The notes below the pieces were generated by a model, which did no database searches, was not told where the DNA came from, and saw only the letters and a program-made list of their open reading frames with translations. From contig JADJTM010000002.1 of the NCBI GenBank assembly GCA_016711205.1, positions 1,364,001-1,428,000 of the forward strand: a stretch of 64,000 nucleotides of DNA, given 5' to 3'. Shown piece by piece: positions 25,811 to 33,623 of the stretch (position 1 is its first letter; each line of letters opens with the position of its first letter). Source of the DNA: Micropruina sp. (GTDB lineage Bacteria > Actinomycetota > Actinomycetes > Propionibacteriales > Propionibacteriaceae). Made by a program: the position numbers and the translations under genes.

Positions 25811-26691
25811 AGCTCTCCACTCCTTCTCGGATCGCCCTGCGCACGATTGCGCTGCTGTACCTGACGGTGCTGCTGGCGGTGCCGATCGTGACCATCCTGT
25901 GGCGCACCTTCGAGCCCGGCCTCGCCACGTTCTGGGCCTCGATCCGTACCCCCGCGGCGATCTCGGCGTTCAACCTGTCGCTGTTGATCGTGGCCATCAC
26001 GGTGCCGATCAACGTGGTCTTCGGCGTCGTCACCGCGCTGGCTCTGGTGCGCGGACGGTTCCCCGGCCGCCGGCTGCTCTCTGGGATCGTCGACCTGCCG
26101 TTCGCGGTGTCGCCGATCGTCGTCGGCGTGTCGCTGATCATGCTGTGGGGCGTCCACGGCTGGTTCGGCGGACTGGCGAACCTCGGCATCCAGGTGATCT
26201 TCGGCCTGCCGGGCATGGTGATCGCCACCATCTTCGTGACCCTGCCGTTCGTCGTCCGCGAGGTCGAGCCGGTGCTGCACGAGATCGGCACCGAGCAGGA
26301 GCAGGCCGCCGCCACCCTCGGGGCGTCCCGCTGGCAGACCTTCGCACGGATCACGCTGCCGGCCATCCGCTGGGGCCTCACCTACGGCATCGTGCTCACC
26401 GTGGCCCGGGCCCTGGGCGAGTTCGGCGCGGTGATCATGGTGAGTGCCGGTTTCCCGGGCGTCTCGCAGACCCTGACCCTGCTCGTCCACAGCCGCTACA
26501 TGGACGACCACAACGTGCACGGCGCCTACTCGGCCGCCACCTTGCTGATGTTCCTGGCCATCGTGACGCTGCTGCTGATGACGGTGCTCGACCGCAAGCG
26601 ACCTGCCGCTCAGTCCGCCGCTCTACCCGCCACGATCGCGCCGGCACCCACACCCGACCCCGCTGAAGACACCCCAAGGAGTGCGGCATGA
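25807..26691 (+). CDS. cysW: Sulfate ABC transporter permease CysW
   Basis: A 294-aa second permease subunit. Six predicted helices, the EAA loop EQAAATLGASRWQTFARITL and DLPFAVSPIVVGVSLIML are typical of CysW. It has a Pro/Ala-rich C-terminal tail. ATG 25807 overlaps the cysT stop (ATGA) and has GGAGGAG just upstream. Together with CysT and CysA it completes an importer of the SulT family. Confidence 0.9.
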   Translation: MKLSTPSRIALRTIALLYLTVLLAVPIVTILWRTFEPGLATFWASIRTPAAISAFNLSLLIVAITVPINVVFGVVTALALVRGRFPGRRLLSGIVDLPFAVSPIVVGVSLIMLWGVHGWFGGLANLGIQVIFGLPGMVIATIFVTLPFVVREVEPVLHEIGTEQEQAAATLGASRWQTFARITLPAIRWGLTYGIVLTVARALGEFGAVIMVSAGFPGVSQTLTLLVHSRYMDDHNVHGAYSAATLLMFLAIVTLLLMTVLDRKRPAAQSAALPATIAPAPTPDPAEDTPRSAA

Positions 26692-27698
26692 TCTCCGTCA
26701 CCAACGCCAACAAGCGCTACGGCACCTTTCAGGCGCTGGACGATGTGTCGCTCGAGATCCCCGCGGGCACACTGACCGCGCTGCTCGGGCCGTCCGGCTC
26801 GGGCAAGTCGACGCTGCTGCGGGCGATCGCCGGGCTGGAGGACCTCGACTCGGGCTCGGTGGTGATCGCCGGGCAGGACGTCACCCACGTTCCGCCCCAG
26901 CGGCGGGGAATCGGCTTCGTGTTCCAGCACTACGCGGCCTTCAAGCACATGACGGTGCGCGACAACGTCGCCTTCGGCCTGACCATTCGCAAGCGGCCCA
27001 AGGCCGAGATCAGCAAGCGGGTGGACGAGCTGCTCGAGGTGGTCGGGCTGGCCGGCTTCCAGCACCGCTACCCGGCCCAGCTCTCCGGCGGACAGCGACA
27101 GCGGATGGCGCTGGCCCGGGCGCTGGCCGTCGATCCGCAGGTGCTGCTGCTCGACGAGCCGTTCGGCGCACTGGACGCCAAGGTGCGCGACGACCTGCGA
27201 CGCTGGCTGCGCCGACTGCACGACGAGGTGCATGTCACCACGGTGCTGGTCACCCACGACCAGGAGGAGGCACTCGATGTGGCGGACCGGATCGCGGTGC
27301 TGAACGCCGGCCGGATCGAACAGGTCGGCAGCCCCGACGAGCTGTACGAGCAGCCCGCCAACCCGTTCGTGATGTCGTTCCTGGGTTCGGTGTCGAGGCT
27401 GAATGGTGAGGTGGCCCGTCCGCACGACCTGCGGATCGAGCGCGACCAGCAGCGTGCGGCTGCCGAGGCCCAGCGCACCGGCGTCCATGTCACCGAGGCG
27501 GTCGTCGAACGGCTGGTGCGGCTGGGCTTCGAGGTGCGGGTCGAGTTGAGCCACACCACCCACGCCGGCGAGCAGTTCTTCGCCCAACTCACCCGTGCCC
27601 AGGCCGCCGAGCTGCAGCTCGCGATCGGTGATCACGTGTACGTGCTGCCGACGCGCACCCTGCCGACCGAGGAGGAGTTCCCCGCGCTCGCCGTCTGA
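26688..27698 (+). CDS. cysA: Sulfate ABC transporter ATP-binding protein CysA
   Basis: A 336-aa ATPase energising sulfate import. Walker A GPSGSGKST, Q-loop FVFQHYAAFKHMTV, signature LSGGQRQRMALARAL, Walker B VLLLDEPFGALD and switch His in LVTHDQEEAL are all intact. The C-terminal part (after about residue 235) is a regulatory/TOBE-like domain. ATG 26688 overlaps the cysW stop, with AAGGAG upstream. The FQHYAAFKHMTV Q-loop form is characteristic of CysA rather than other SulT importers. Confidence 0.92.
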   Translation: MISVTNANKRYGTFQALDDVSLEIPAGTLTALLGPSGSGKSTLLRAIAGLEDLDSGSVVIAGQDVTHVPPQRRGIGFVFQHYAAFKHMTVRDNVAFGLTIRKRPKAEISKRVDELLEVVGLAGFQHRYPAQLSGGQRQRMALARALAVDPQVLLLDEPFGALDAKVRDDLRRWLRRLHDEVHVTTVLVTHDQEEALDVADRIAVLNAGRIEQVGSPDELYEQPANPFVMSFLGSVSRLNGEVARPHDLRIERDQQRAAAEAQRTGVHVTEAVVERLVRLGFEVRVELSHTTHAGEQFFAQLTRAQAAELQLAIGDHVYVLPTRTLPTEEEFPALAV

Positions 27699-27715
27699 GG
27701 CGTCAGAATAGGAAG

Positions 27716-28180
27716 GTGGAGATCTCGGCCAAGACCGACTACGCCGTGCGGGCGATGCTCGAACTGGCGAGCGTCGCCGAACCGGACGCCGCACCGGTGT
27801 CCGTGGACGTGCTCGCCCAGGGTCAGGGTTTGCCGCGCAAGTTCCTCGAGGCGATCCTCGCCGATCTGCGCCGGGCCGGCCTGGTGGTGAGCACCAAGGG
27901 GGCCCGTGGGGGCTACCGGCTGGCTCGCCCGGCCGGCGAGATTCCGGTCGGCGCGGTGTTCCGGGCGGTGGACGGCCCGCTGGCCGAGGTGCGCGGACGC
28001 CGTCCGCACCAGACCTCGTACGAAGGCGTCGCCCAGCACCTGCCGGTGCTCTGGGTGGCGGTGCGCTCCAGCCTGCGCCAGGTGCTGGACGACACCTCGC
28101 TGGAACAGTTGCGCTCGGGCGAGCTGCCGCCGCTGGTCCGGAACCTGGCGGACGCTCCGGACGCCTGGGTGAGCCGCTGA
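27716..28180 (+). CDS. Rrf2-family transcriptional regulator without cysteines
   Basis: A 154-aa winged-helix protein of the Rrf2 family. MEISAKTDYAVRAMLELASV and GLPRKFLEAILADLRRAGLV with GARGGYRLARP form the HTH and wing. It contains no Cys at all, so it cannot bind an Fe-S cluster through the three-Cys motif of IscR/NsrR and is more like CymR-type regulators of sulfur metabolism. It starts GTG 27716, 17 bp after cysA, with CAGAAT 6 nt before it as a possible leaderless promoter. Position suggests it controls the sulfate operon, an inference. Confidence 0.85.
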   Translation: MEISAKTDYAVRAMLELASVAEPDAAPVSVDVLAQGQGLPRKFLEAILADLRRAGLVVSTKGARGGYRLARPAGEIPVGAVFRAVDGPLAEVRGRRPHQTSYEGVAQHLPVLWVAVRSSLRQVLDDTSLEQLRSGELPPLVRNLADAPDAWVSR

Positions 28181-28217
28181 CCCGTTCGGCGGACGGGGGC
28201 GTCACCAGCAGTCGAAA

Positions 28218-28247
28218 TTGACCCTCCCCGCGGGCGCTGGGTAGGGT
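28218..28247 (+). promoter_or_regulatory. SigA-type promoter of rpsA
   Basis: TTGACC (28218-28223) and TAGGGT (28242-28247) are separated by 18 bp, the best vegetative promoter in the window. It implies a leader of about 140 nt before rpsA. Confidence 0.6.
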
Positions 28248-28364
28248 GAGGGAGCATCGCAATCTGTGGGTCCTCAGACCGAGCAGGTTCCGCGTGCCCC
28301 TGATGATGACGTTCTCGGATCTCACCGGCGAAGGGATTCGAAGGAGCGGGGTTGTGGTGCGCCC

Positions 28365-28400
28365 ATGACTTTCAGTCACTATCGGAGCCCTACTACATGA
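28365..28400 (+). CDS. Possible 11-aa leader peptide overlapping the rpsA start
   Basis: ATG 28365 opens an 11-codon frame (MTFSHYRSPTT) whose TGA (28398-28400) overlaps the rpsA ATG (28397) as ATGA. AAGGAG at 28341-28346 is too far to serve it well, so translation is uncertain. If real it would couple rpsA translation to the leader. Confidence 0.3.
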   Translation: MTFSHYRSPTT

Positions 28401-29854
28401 CCTCCTCTCCCGAGGCTCCCCAGATCGCGATCGACGATCTGGGTTCCCCCGAAGCCTTCCTGGCCGCGGTGGATGCAACCATCAAGTACTTCAATGACGG
28501 CGACATCGTCACCGGTACCGTCGTCAAGGTCGACCGCGACGAGGTTCTCCTCGACATCGGTTACAAGACCGAAGGCGTCATTCCCTCCAAGGAACTCTCC
28601 ATCAAGCACGACGTCGACCCGTTCGAGGTCGTCTCCGTCGGCGATGAGATCGAGGCCCTCGTCCAGCAGAAGGAGGACAAGGAGGGTCGCCTGATCCTGT
28701 CCAAGAAGCGGGCTCAATACGAGCGCGCCTGGGGCACGATCGAGAAGGTCAAGGACTCCGACGGCGTGGTCACCGGCAAGGTGATCGAGGTGGTCAAGGG
28801 TGGTCTGATCATCGACATCGGCCTGCGCGGCTTCCTGCCCGCCTCGCTGGTCGAGATGCGCCGCGTCCGCGATCTGCAGCCGTACGTGGGCATGGAGCTC
28901 GAAGCCAAGATCATCGAGCTCGACAAGAACCGCAACAACGTGGTGCTGTCGCGCCGCGCCTGGCTCGAGCAGACCCAGTCCGAGGTGCGGCACACGTTCC
29001 TCAACCAGCTGGCCAAGGGCCAGATCCGCAAGGGCGTGGTTTCGTCCATCGTCAACTTCGGCGCCTTCGTCGACCTGGGCGGCGTGGACGGCCTGGTGCA
29101 CGTCTCGGAGCTGTCCTGGAAGCACATCGACCACCCGTCCGAGGTGGTCAGCGTCGGCGACGAGGTCACCGTCGAGGTGCTCGATGTCGACATGGACCGC
29201 GAGCGCGTCTCGCTGTCGCTGAAGGCCACCCAGGAAGATCCGTGGCAGACCTTCGCGCGCATTCACCAGATCGGTCAGATCGTGCCCGGCAAGGTCACCA
29301 AGCTGGTGCCCTTCGGCGGGTTCGTCCGCGTTGAAGAGGGCATCGAGGGCCTGGTGCACGTGTCCGAGCTGGCCGAGCGGCACGTGGAGATCCCCGAGCA
29401 GGTGGTCAGCGTCAACGACGAGGTGATGGTCAAGATCATCGACATCGACCTCGAACGTCGCCGCATCTCGCTGTCGCTCAAGCAGGCCAACGAGGGTGTC
29501 GACATGCACGCCGACGACTTCGACCCGGCGCTGTACGGCATGAGCGCGTCCTACGACGAGCAGGGCAACTACATCTACCCCGAGGGCTTCGATCCCGAGA
29601 CCCAGGAGTGGAAGCCCGGCTACGAAGAGCAGCAGGCGGCGTGGGAGCGGCAGTACGCCGAGGCCCAGGCCCGCTGGGAGGCGCACAAGCAGCAGGTCAA
29701 GGACGCCGAGACCGCTGGGGTCGAGGCCGCCGTGGCCGAGGTCAGCACCGCCGCATACTCGGCCGGCGGCGTCGACGACGCCGCCCCCGAGGGCTCGCTC
29801 GCCTCGGACGAGGCGTTGCAGGCGCTGCGCGACCGGCTCACCGGCAGCCGCTGA
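28397..29854 (+). CDS. rpsA: 30S ribosomal protein S1
   Basis: A 485-aa RNA-binding protein that helps 30S subunits load mRNA. Four S1 (OB-fold) domains are visible, starting near DGDIVTGTVVKVDRDEVLLD, GVVTGKVIEVVKGGLIID, IRKGVVSSIVNFGAFVDL and IVPGKVTKLVPFGGFVRV. A disordered acidic/aromatic C-terminal tail follows. Four domains is the normal actinobacterial form. ATG 28397 gives the conserved N terminus TSSPEAPQIAIDDLG; an in-frame TTG at 28352 with AAGGAG 5 nt away would add 15 residues and cannot be ruled out. A strong terminator follows. Confidence 0.95.
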   Translation: MTSSPEAPQIAIDDLGSPEAFLAAVDATIKYFNDGDIVTGTVVKVDRDEVLLDIGYKTEGVIPSKELSIKHDVDPFEVVSVGDEIEALVQQKEDKEGRLILSKKRAQYERAWGTIEKVKDSDGVVTGKVIEVVKGGLIIDIGLRGFLPASLVEMRRVRDLQPYVGMELEAKIIELDKNRNNVVLSRRAWLEQTQSEVRHTFLNQLAKGQIRKGVVSSIVNFGAFVDLGGVDGLVHVSELSWKHIDHPSEVVSVGDEVTVEVLDVDMDRERVSLSLKATQEDPWQTFARIHQIGQIVPGKVTKLVPFGGFVRVEEGIEGLVHVSELAERHVEIPEQVVSVNDEVMVKIIDIDLERRRISLSLKQANEGVDMHADDFDPALYGMSASYDEQGNYIYPEGFDPETQEWKPGYEEQQAAWERQYAEAQARWEAHKQQVKDAETAGVEAAVAEVSTAAYSAGGVDDAAPEGSLASDEALQALRDRLTGSR

Positions 29855-29870
29855 CACCGCTGCACACGAC

Positions 29871-29900
29871 AACGGCCCCCACCACCCGGTGGGGGCCGTT
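29871..29900 (+). terminator. Intrinsic terminator after rpsA
   Basis: Perfect 13-bp stem AACGGCCCCCACC / GGTGGGGGCCGTT with a 4-nt loop and a short T run, directly after the rpsA stop. Confidence 0.85.
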
Positions 29901-29906
29901 TCGCGT

Positions 29907-29958
29907 CACAATCAGGCCCATGAGAACGCTGCGCACGAGTTCGGACGTCCGGTGCTGA
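29907..29958 (+). promoter_or_regulatory. coaE promoter with leaderless 12-codon upstream ORF
   Basis: CACAAT (29907-29912) ends 7 nt before ATG 29920, the same geometry as other leaderless starts here. That ATG opens a 12-codon frame (MRTLRTSSDVRC) ending TGA 29956-29958, which overlaps coaE's GTG 29952 in another frame. Coupled reinitiation on coaE is possible. Confidence 0.4.
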
Positions 29959-30587
29959 TCGTCGGGCTGACCGGGGGCATCGCGTCCGGCAAGAGCGCCG
30001 TGGCCGACCGGCTGGCCGAACTGGGGGCGGTGATCATCGACGCCGACGTGCTGGCCCGCGAGGTGGTGGCGGCGGGCACGCCGGGGCTGGCGGCGATCGA
30101 GCGGCGCTTCGGCGGTTCGGTGCTCACCGCCGGGCCGGACGGCGTCCACACCCTCGATCGTGCGGCGCTGGGCGCGGTGGTGTTCGCCGACGAGTCGGCG
30201 CGGCGCGACCTCGAGGCGATCGTGCATCCGGCCGTCCGTGCCCGGGCGAGCGAACTCACGCGCGCGGCACCGTCCGACGCCGTGGTGGTGCAGGTCATTC
30301 CGCTGCTGGTCGAGACCGGCCAACAACACGCGTTCGACCAGGTGGTGGTGGTCGACATCGACCCCGAGCGGCAACTGGAGCGCCTGGTCGCCCGCAACGG
30401 GCTGAGCACGGAGCAGGCGCTGGCCCGCATCTCGGCCCAGGCCGCCCGCGCTGAACGGTTGGCGGCCGCCGACATCGTGCTCGACAACAACGGCACCCCC
30501 GCGCAACTCAGGGCGGCCGTGGACGGGTTGTGGCAGCGGCTCCGCGTCGCCTCCGCCCGGATGCAACCCTCCGGTGGCACAGTGTGA
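29952..30587 (+). CDS. coaE: Dephospho-CoA kinase
   Basis: Last step of coenzyme A synthesis, phosphorylating the 3'-OH of dephospho-CoA. The 211-aa product has the P-loop GLTGGIASGKSAVADRLAEL at its start, IDADVLAREVVAAGTPG and the lid/CoA region HPAVRARASELT, with QVIPLLVETGQQHAFD. It is single-domain; it lacks the C-terminal extension found in the mycobacterial enzyme. Start GTG 29952 places the P-loop at the normal distance, but it has no ribosome-binding site and lies inside a short upstream ORF. Confidence 0.92.
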   Translation: MLIVGLTGGIASGKSAVADRLAELGAVIIDADVLAREVVAAGTPGLAAIERRFGGSVLTAGPDGVHTLDRAALGAVVFADESARRDLEAIVHPAVRARASELTRAAPSDAVVVQVIPLLVETGQQHAFDQVVVVDIDPERQLERLVARNGLSTEQALARISAQAARAERLAAADIVLDNNGTPAQLRAAVDGLWQRLRVASARMQPSGGTV

Positions 30588-30590
30588 CCC

Positions 30591-31316
30591 ATGACCGGCA
30601 GCCACCCCCCGAATTACGAGAACTACCCACCGCCGACGCAGGATCGGCCACCGTCGAGCGCTGAGCCCCAGGATCCCCCGGCGGGTCGCACGATGGTGCC
30701 TGCGCCGCCGTCGCCCGCGAACCCGGGGCCGGCCGGCCCCGGCCGCCGTACGGTGCTGTGGCTGGGCGCGGTGGTGGGCGTGGGTGCCGTTGGCCTCTCC
30801 TTGCTGGCAGGGGTCAACTCCTTTGAGCAGAACGAGTCCGGTGAAGCCAGTACCTGGGCCGACCCCGATCCCGATGCCGGGCAGGGCGGCCAGGAGTACT
30901 ACCTGGGCGGCCTCACTGTGCTGGCACCCACGGGCTGGACGCAGGTGTCGGCGACCGAACACCGGCTCGTGCTGCAGGGCGGCGCCAACACTGTGACGTT
31001 CCTGCACTACGAGGCCGATCAGGACGCGAACGCGATGGACGAGGCTCGCCAGCAGTTGCGTCGCTACGCCGCAGACGTCCGCACCACCACTGAGGTCTCG
31101 GCCACGGACGACACGAGCGACTACCCGGAGACTGCCGAGGTGACACTGACCGGCAAGGTCGATGGCCAGGCGGTGGACGTGGTGTCGTCGGTGGTGCTCA
31201 CCACCGATACCTACGAGGCCGCCGCGGTGGTGTCGGTGGTGCTGCAAGGCGCCGGGTCCGACATCGCTCGCGAAGTGGCGAGCATGCGCGACGACTTCCT
31301 CTCCCAGCTGGGCTGA
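30591..31316 (+). CDS. Membrane-anchored extracytoplasmic protein of unknown function
   Basis: A 241-aa protein with a Pro-rich cytoplasmic N terminus (about 50 residues), one membrane segment (residues 54-74, TVLWLGAVVGVGAVGLSLLA) and a soluble outer domain with LGGLTVLAPTGWTQVSATEH and later VDVVSSVVLTTDTYEAAAVV. The layout resembles small actinobacterial surface proteins with a PsbP/LpqN-like fold, but I cannot confirm this. CACAGT (30578-30583) ends 7 nt before ATG 30591, indicating a leaderless transcript that starts just beyond the coaE stop. Confidence 0.75.
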   Translation: MTGSHPPNYENYPPPTQDRPPSSAEPQDPPAGRTMVPAPPSPANPGPAGPGRRTVLWLGAVVGVGAVGLSLLAGVNSFEQNESGEASTWADPDPDAGQGGQEYYLGGLTVLAPTGWTQVSATEHRLVLQGGANTVTFLHYEADQDANAMDEARQQLRRYAADVRTTTEVSATDDTSDYPETAEVTLTGKVDGQAVDVVSSVVLTTDTYEAAAVVSVVLQGAGSDIAREVASMRDDFLSQLG

Positions 31317-31361
31317 GCGAACGCCAAAGCGCCCGGCGCGGGAACTGTCGGAAGCGCCGCC

Positions 31362-31367
31362 TAGGCT
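31362..31367 (+). promoter_or_regulatory. -10 element for leaderless uvrB transcript
   Basis: TAGGCT followed by 7 nt and ATG 31375; no ribosome-binding site is present. No LexA-type palindrome was seen nearby. Confidence 0.6.
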
Positions 31368-31374
31368 TGCCCCC

Positions 31375-33453
31375 ATGCGTCCCACCACCGAACTCCAGCG
31401 CCGGGTGGCCCCGTTCACCATGCAGGCCGACTTCGCACCGGCCGGTGACCAGCCTGCCGCCATCGACGAGCTCGAACGCCGGGTCAGGGCGGGTGAGAGC
31501 GACATGGTGGTGCTGGGTGCCACCGGGACCGGCAAGACCGCGACCGTCGCGTGGCTGGCCGAGCGTCTGCAGCGTCCGATGCTGGTGATGCAACCCAACA
31601 AGACCCTGGCGGCGCAGTTCGCCAACGAGCTGCGCACGTTCTTTCCCGACAACGCGGTGGAGTACTTCGTCTCGTACTACGACTACTACCAACCCGAGGC
31701 CTACGTTCCACAGACCGACACCTACATCGAGAAGGACTCCTCGCTCAACGAAGAGGTCGAGCGGCTGCGGCACTCGGCCACCAGCTCGTTGTTGACCAGG
31801 CGCGACGTCATCGTGGTGGCCACCGTGTCGGCCATCTATGGCCTGGGCACGCCGCAGGAGTACGTCGATCGCATGCAGCGGCTGCGGGTCGGCGATGTGC
31901 GCGAGCGCGACCAGCTGTTGCGGGCGCTGGTCGACATTCAATACGCCCGCAACGACCTGGCCGGCACCCGCGGCACGTTCCGGGTGCGCGGCGACACCCT
32001 CGAGATCTTCCCGATGTATGAAGAGAACGCGGTGCGCATCGAGTTCTTCGGCGACGAGATCGAGGCGCTCTCCACGCTGCATCCGCTGACCGGCCAGGTG
32101 CTGTCGGTCGACCAGGAGGTGGCGATCTTCCCGGCATCCCACTACGTCGCGGGCCCCGAGCGCATGGAGCACGCCATCACCGGCATCGAACGCGAACTCG
32201 AGGGCCGGTTGGCCCAGCTCGAGGGCGAGCAGAAGCTGCTCGAGGCACAGCGGCTGCGCATGCGCACCGGGTACGACATCGAGATGATGCGTCAGATCGG
32301 CACCTGCTCGGGCATCGAGAACTACTCCCGGCACATCGACGGCCGATCCTCCGGCAGCGCGCCCAACTGCCTGCTCGACTACTTCCCGTCCGACTTCCTG
32401 CTGGTGGTCGACGAGTCACACGTCAGCATTCCGCAGATCGGCGGCATGTACGAAGGTGACGCATCGCGCAAGCGCACCCTGGTCGAACACGGCTTCCGGC
32501 TGCCCAGCGCCATGGACAACCGTCCGCTCACCTTCGAAGAGTTCACCGACCGCATCGGCCAGACGGTGTACCTGTCGGCCACCCCGGGGCCCTACGAGAT
32601 GGCGCGTTCCGGCCGGCCGGTCGAGCTGCTGATCCGGCCGACCGGGTTGGTCGACCCCGAGGTGATCCTCAAGCCCACCAAGGGCCAGATCGACGACCTG
32701 ATCGGCGAGATCCGGCTGCGGGCCGAACGCAACGAGCGGGTGCTGGTCACCACGCTGACCAAGAAGATGTCCGAAGACCTCACCGACTACCTGATGGAGA
32801 ACGGTATCCGCACCCGCTACCTGCACTCCGAGGTCGACACCCTCAAGCGCATCGAACTGCTGCGTGAGCTGCGCCTGGGCGAGTACGACGTGCTGGTGGG
32901 CATCAACCTGCTGCGCGAAGGCCTCGACCTGCCCGAGGTCAGCCTGGTGGCGATCCTCGACGCCGACAAGGAGGGCTTCCTGCGCAGCGAGCGCTCGCTG
33001 ATCCAGACCATCGGACGCGCCGCGCGTAACGTCAACGGGCAGGTGCACATGTACGCCGACAAGATCACCCCGTCCATGGCGGCGGCGATCGACGAGACCA
33101 ACCGCCGGCGCGCCAAACAGGTGGCCTACAACCTCGAACGTGGGGTCGATCCGCAGCCGTTGCGCAAGAAGATCGCCGACATCACCGACATGCTGGCCCG
33201 CGAAGACGCCGACACCGCCGCCCTGGTCACCCGGGCCGGTGGCCGCCGGGTCTCACCGGTGCCGCTGGGCAGCCATCAGGTGCGCAACACCGACGGCATG
33301 CCGGCCAGCGAGCTGGCCGGGCTGGTGCAAGAGCTCACCGAACAGATGCACGGCGCGGCAGCCGAACTGCAGTTCGAGCTCGCCGCCCGGCTGCGCGACG
33401 AGATCGCCGACCTGAAGAAGATGATCCGGCAGACCCTGGCGGCCACCAAGTGA
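31375..33453 (+). CDS. uvrB: Excinuclease ABC subunit B
   Basis: A 692-aa DNA-damage verification helicase of nucleotide excision repair. Walker A LGATGTGKT, the beta-hairpin YYDYYQPEAYVPQTDTYIEK that probes the strand, DESHVSIPQIGGMYEGD and helicase motif VI QTIGRAARNVNGQ are intact. The C-terminal UVR domain (ELQFELAARLRDEIADLKKM) binds UvrC. ATG 31375 agrees with the leaderless promoter. UvrA and UvrC are encoded 3 kb downstream. Confidence 0.97.
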   Translation: MRPTTELQRRVAPFTMQADFAPAGDQPAAIDELERRVRAGESDMVVLGATGTGKTATVAWLAERLQRPMLVMQPNKTLAAQFANELRTFFPDNAVEYFVSYYDYYQPEAYVPQTDTYIEKDSSLNEEVERLRHSATSSLLTRRDVIVVATVSAIYGLGTPQEYVDRMQRLRVGDVRERDQLLRALVDIQYARNDLAGTRGTFRVRGDTLEIFPMYEENAVRIEFFGDEIEALSTLHPLTGQVLSVDQEVAIFPASHYVAGPERMEHAITGIERELEGRLAQLEGEQKLLEAQRLRMRTGYDIEMMRQIGTCSGIENYSRHIDGRSSGSAPNCLLDYFPSDFLLVVDESHVSIPQIGGMYEGDASRKRTLVEHGFRLPSAMDNRPLTFEEFTDRIGQTVYLSATPGPYEMARSGRPVELLIRPTGLVDPEVILKPTKGQIDDLIGEIRLRAERNERVLVTTLTKKMSEDLTDYLMENGIRTRYLHSEVDTLKRIELLRELRLGEYDVLVGINLLREGLDLPEVSLVAILDADKEGFLRSERSLIQTIGRAARNVNGQVHMYADKITPSMAAAIDETNRRRAKQVAYNLERGVDPQPLRKKIADITDMLAREDADTAALVTRAGGRRVSPVPLGSHQVRNTDGMPASELAGLVQELTEQMHGAAAELQFELAARLRDEIADLKKMIRQTLAATK

Positions 33454-33509
33454 CACCCCGCCGTGTGGTTTGGCCCGTGAGGCCGGTCGATGGGATGATT
33501 CGACTCGAC

Positions 33510-33594
33510 GAGGGGAGTACCCCATAGCGAGGCGTCGTCAACACGTGCGGTGATCCGCTCCGGTGTCTCGGCTGGCGACAGTGGCGGAGACCTC
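33510..33594 (+). ncRNA. Manganese riboswitch (yybP-ykoY type) upstream of terC
   Basis: The 5' leader of terC holds the family's hallmarks: GGGGAGTA at 33512-33519, the central CGTCGTCAACACG and CTCCGG...CTCGGCTGG helices, and the closing GGAGACCTC at about 33586-33594. It sits about 30 nt ahead of the start codon, close to the ribosome-binding site GAGGAGG. The class senses Mn2+ and switches on Mn exporters such as TerC-family proteins. Exact ends are estimates. Confidence 0.78.
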
Positions 33595-33623
33595 AGACGA
33601 CTGGACCTTGAGGAGGCCCTCTC

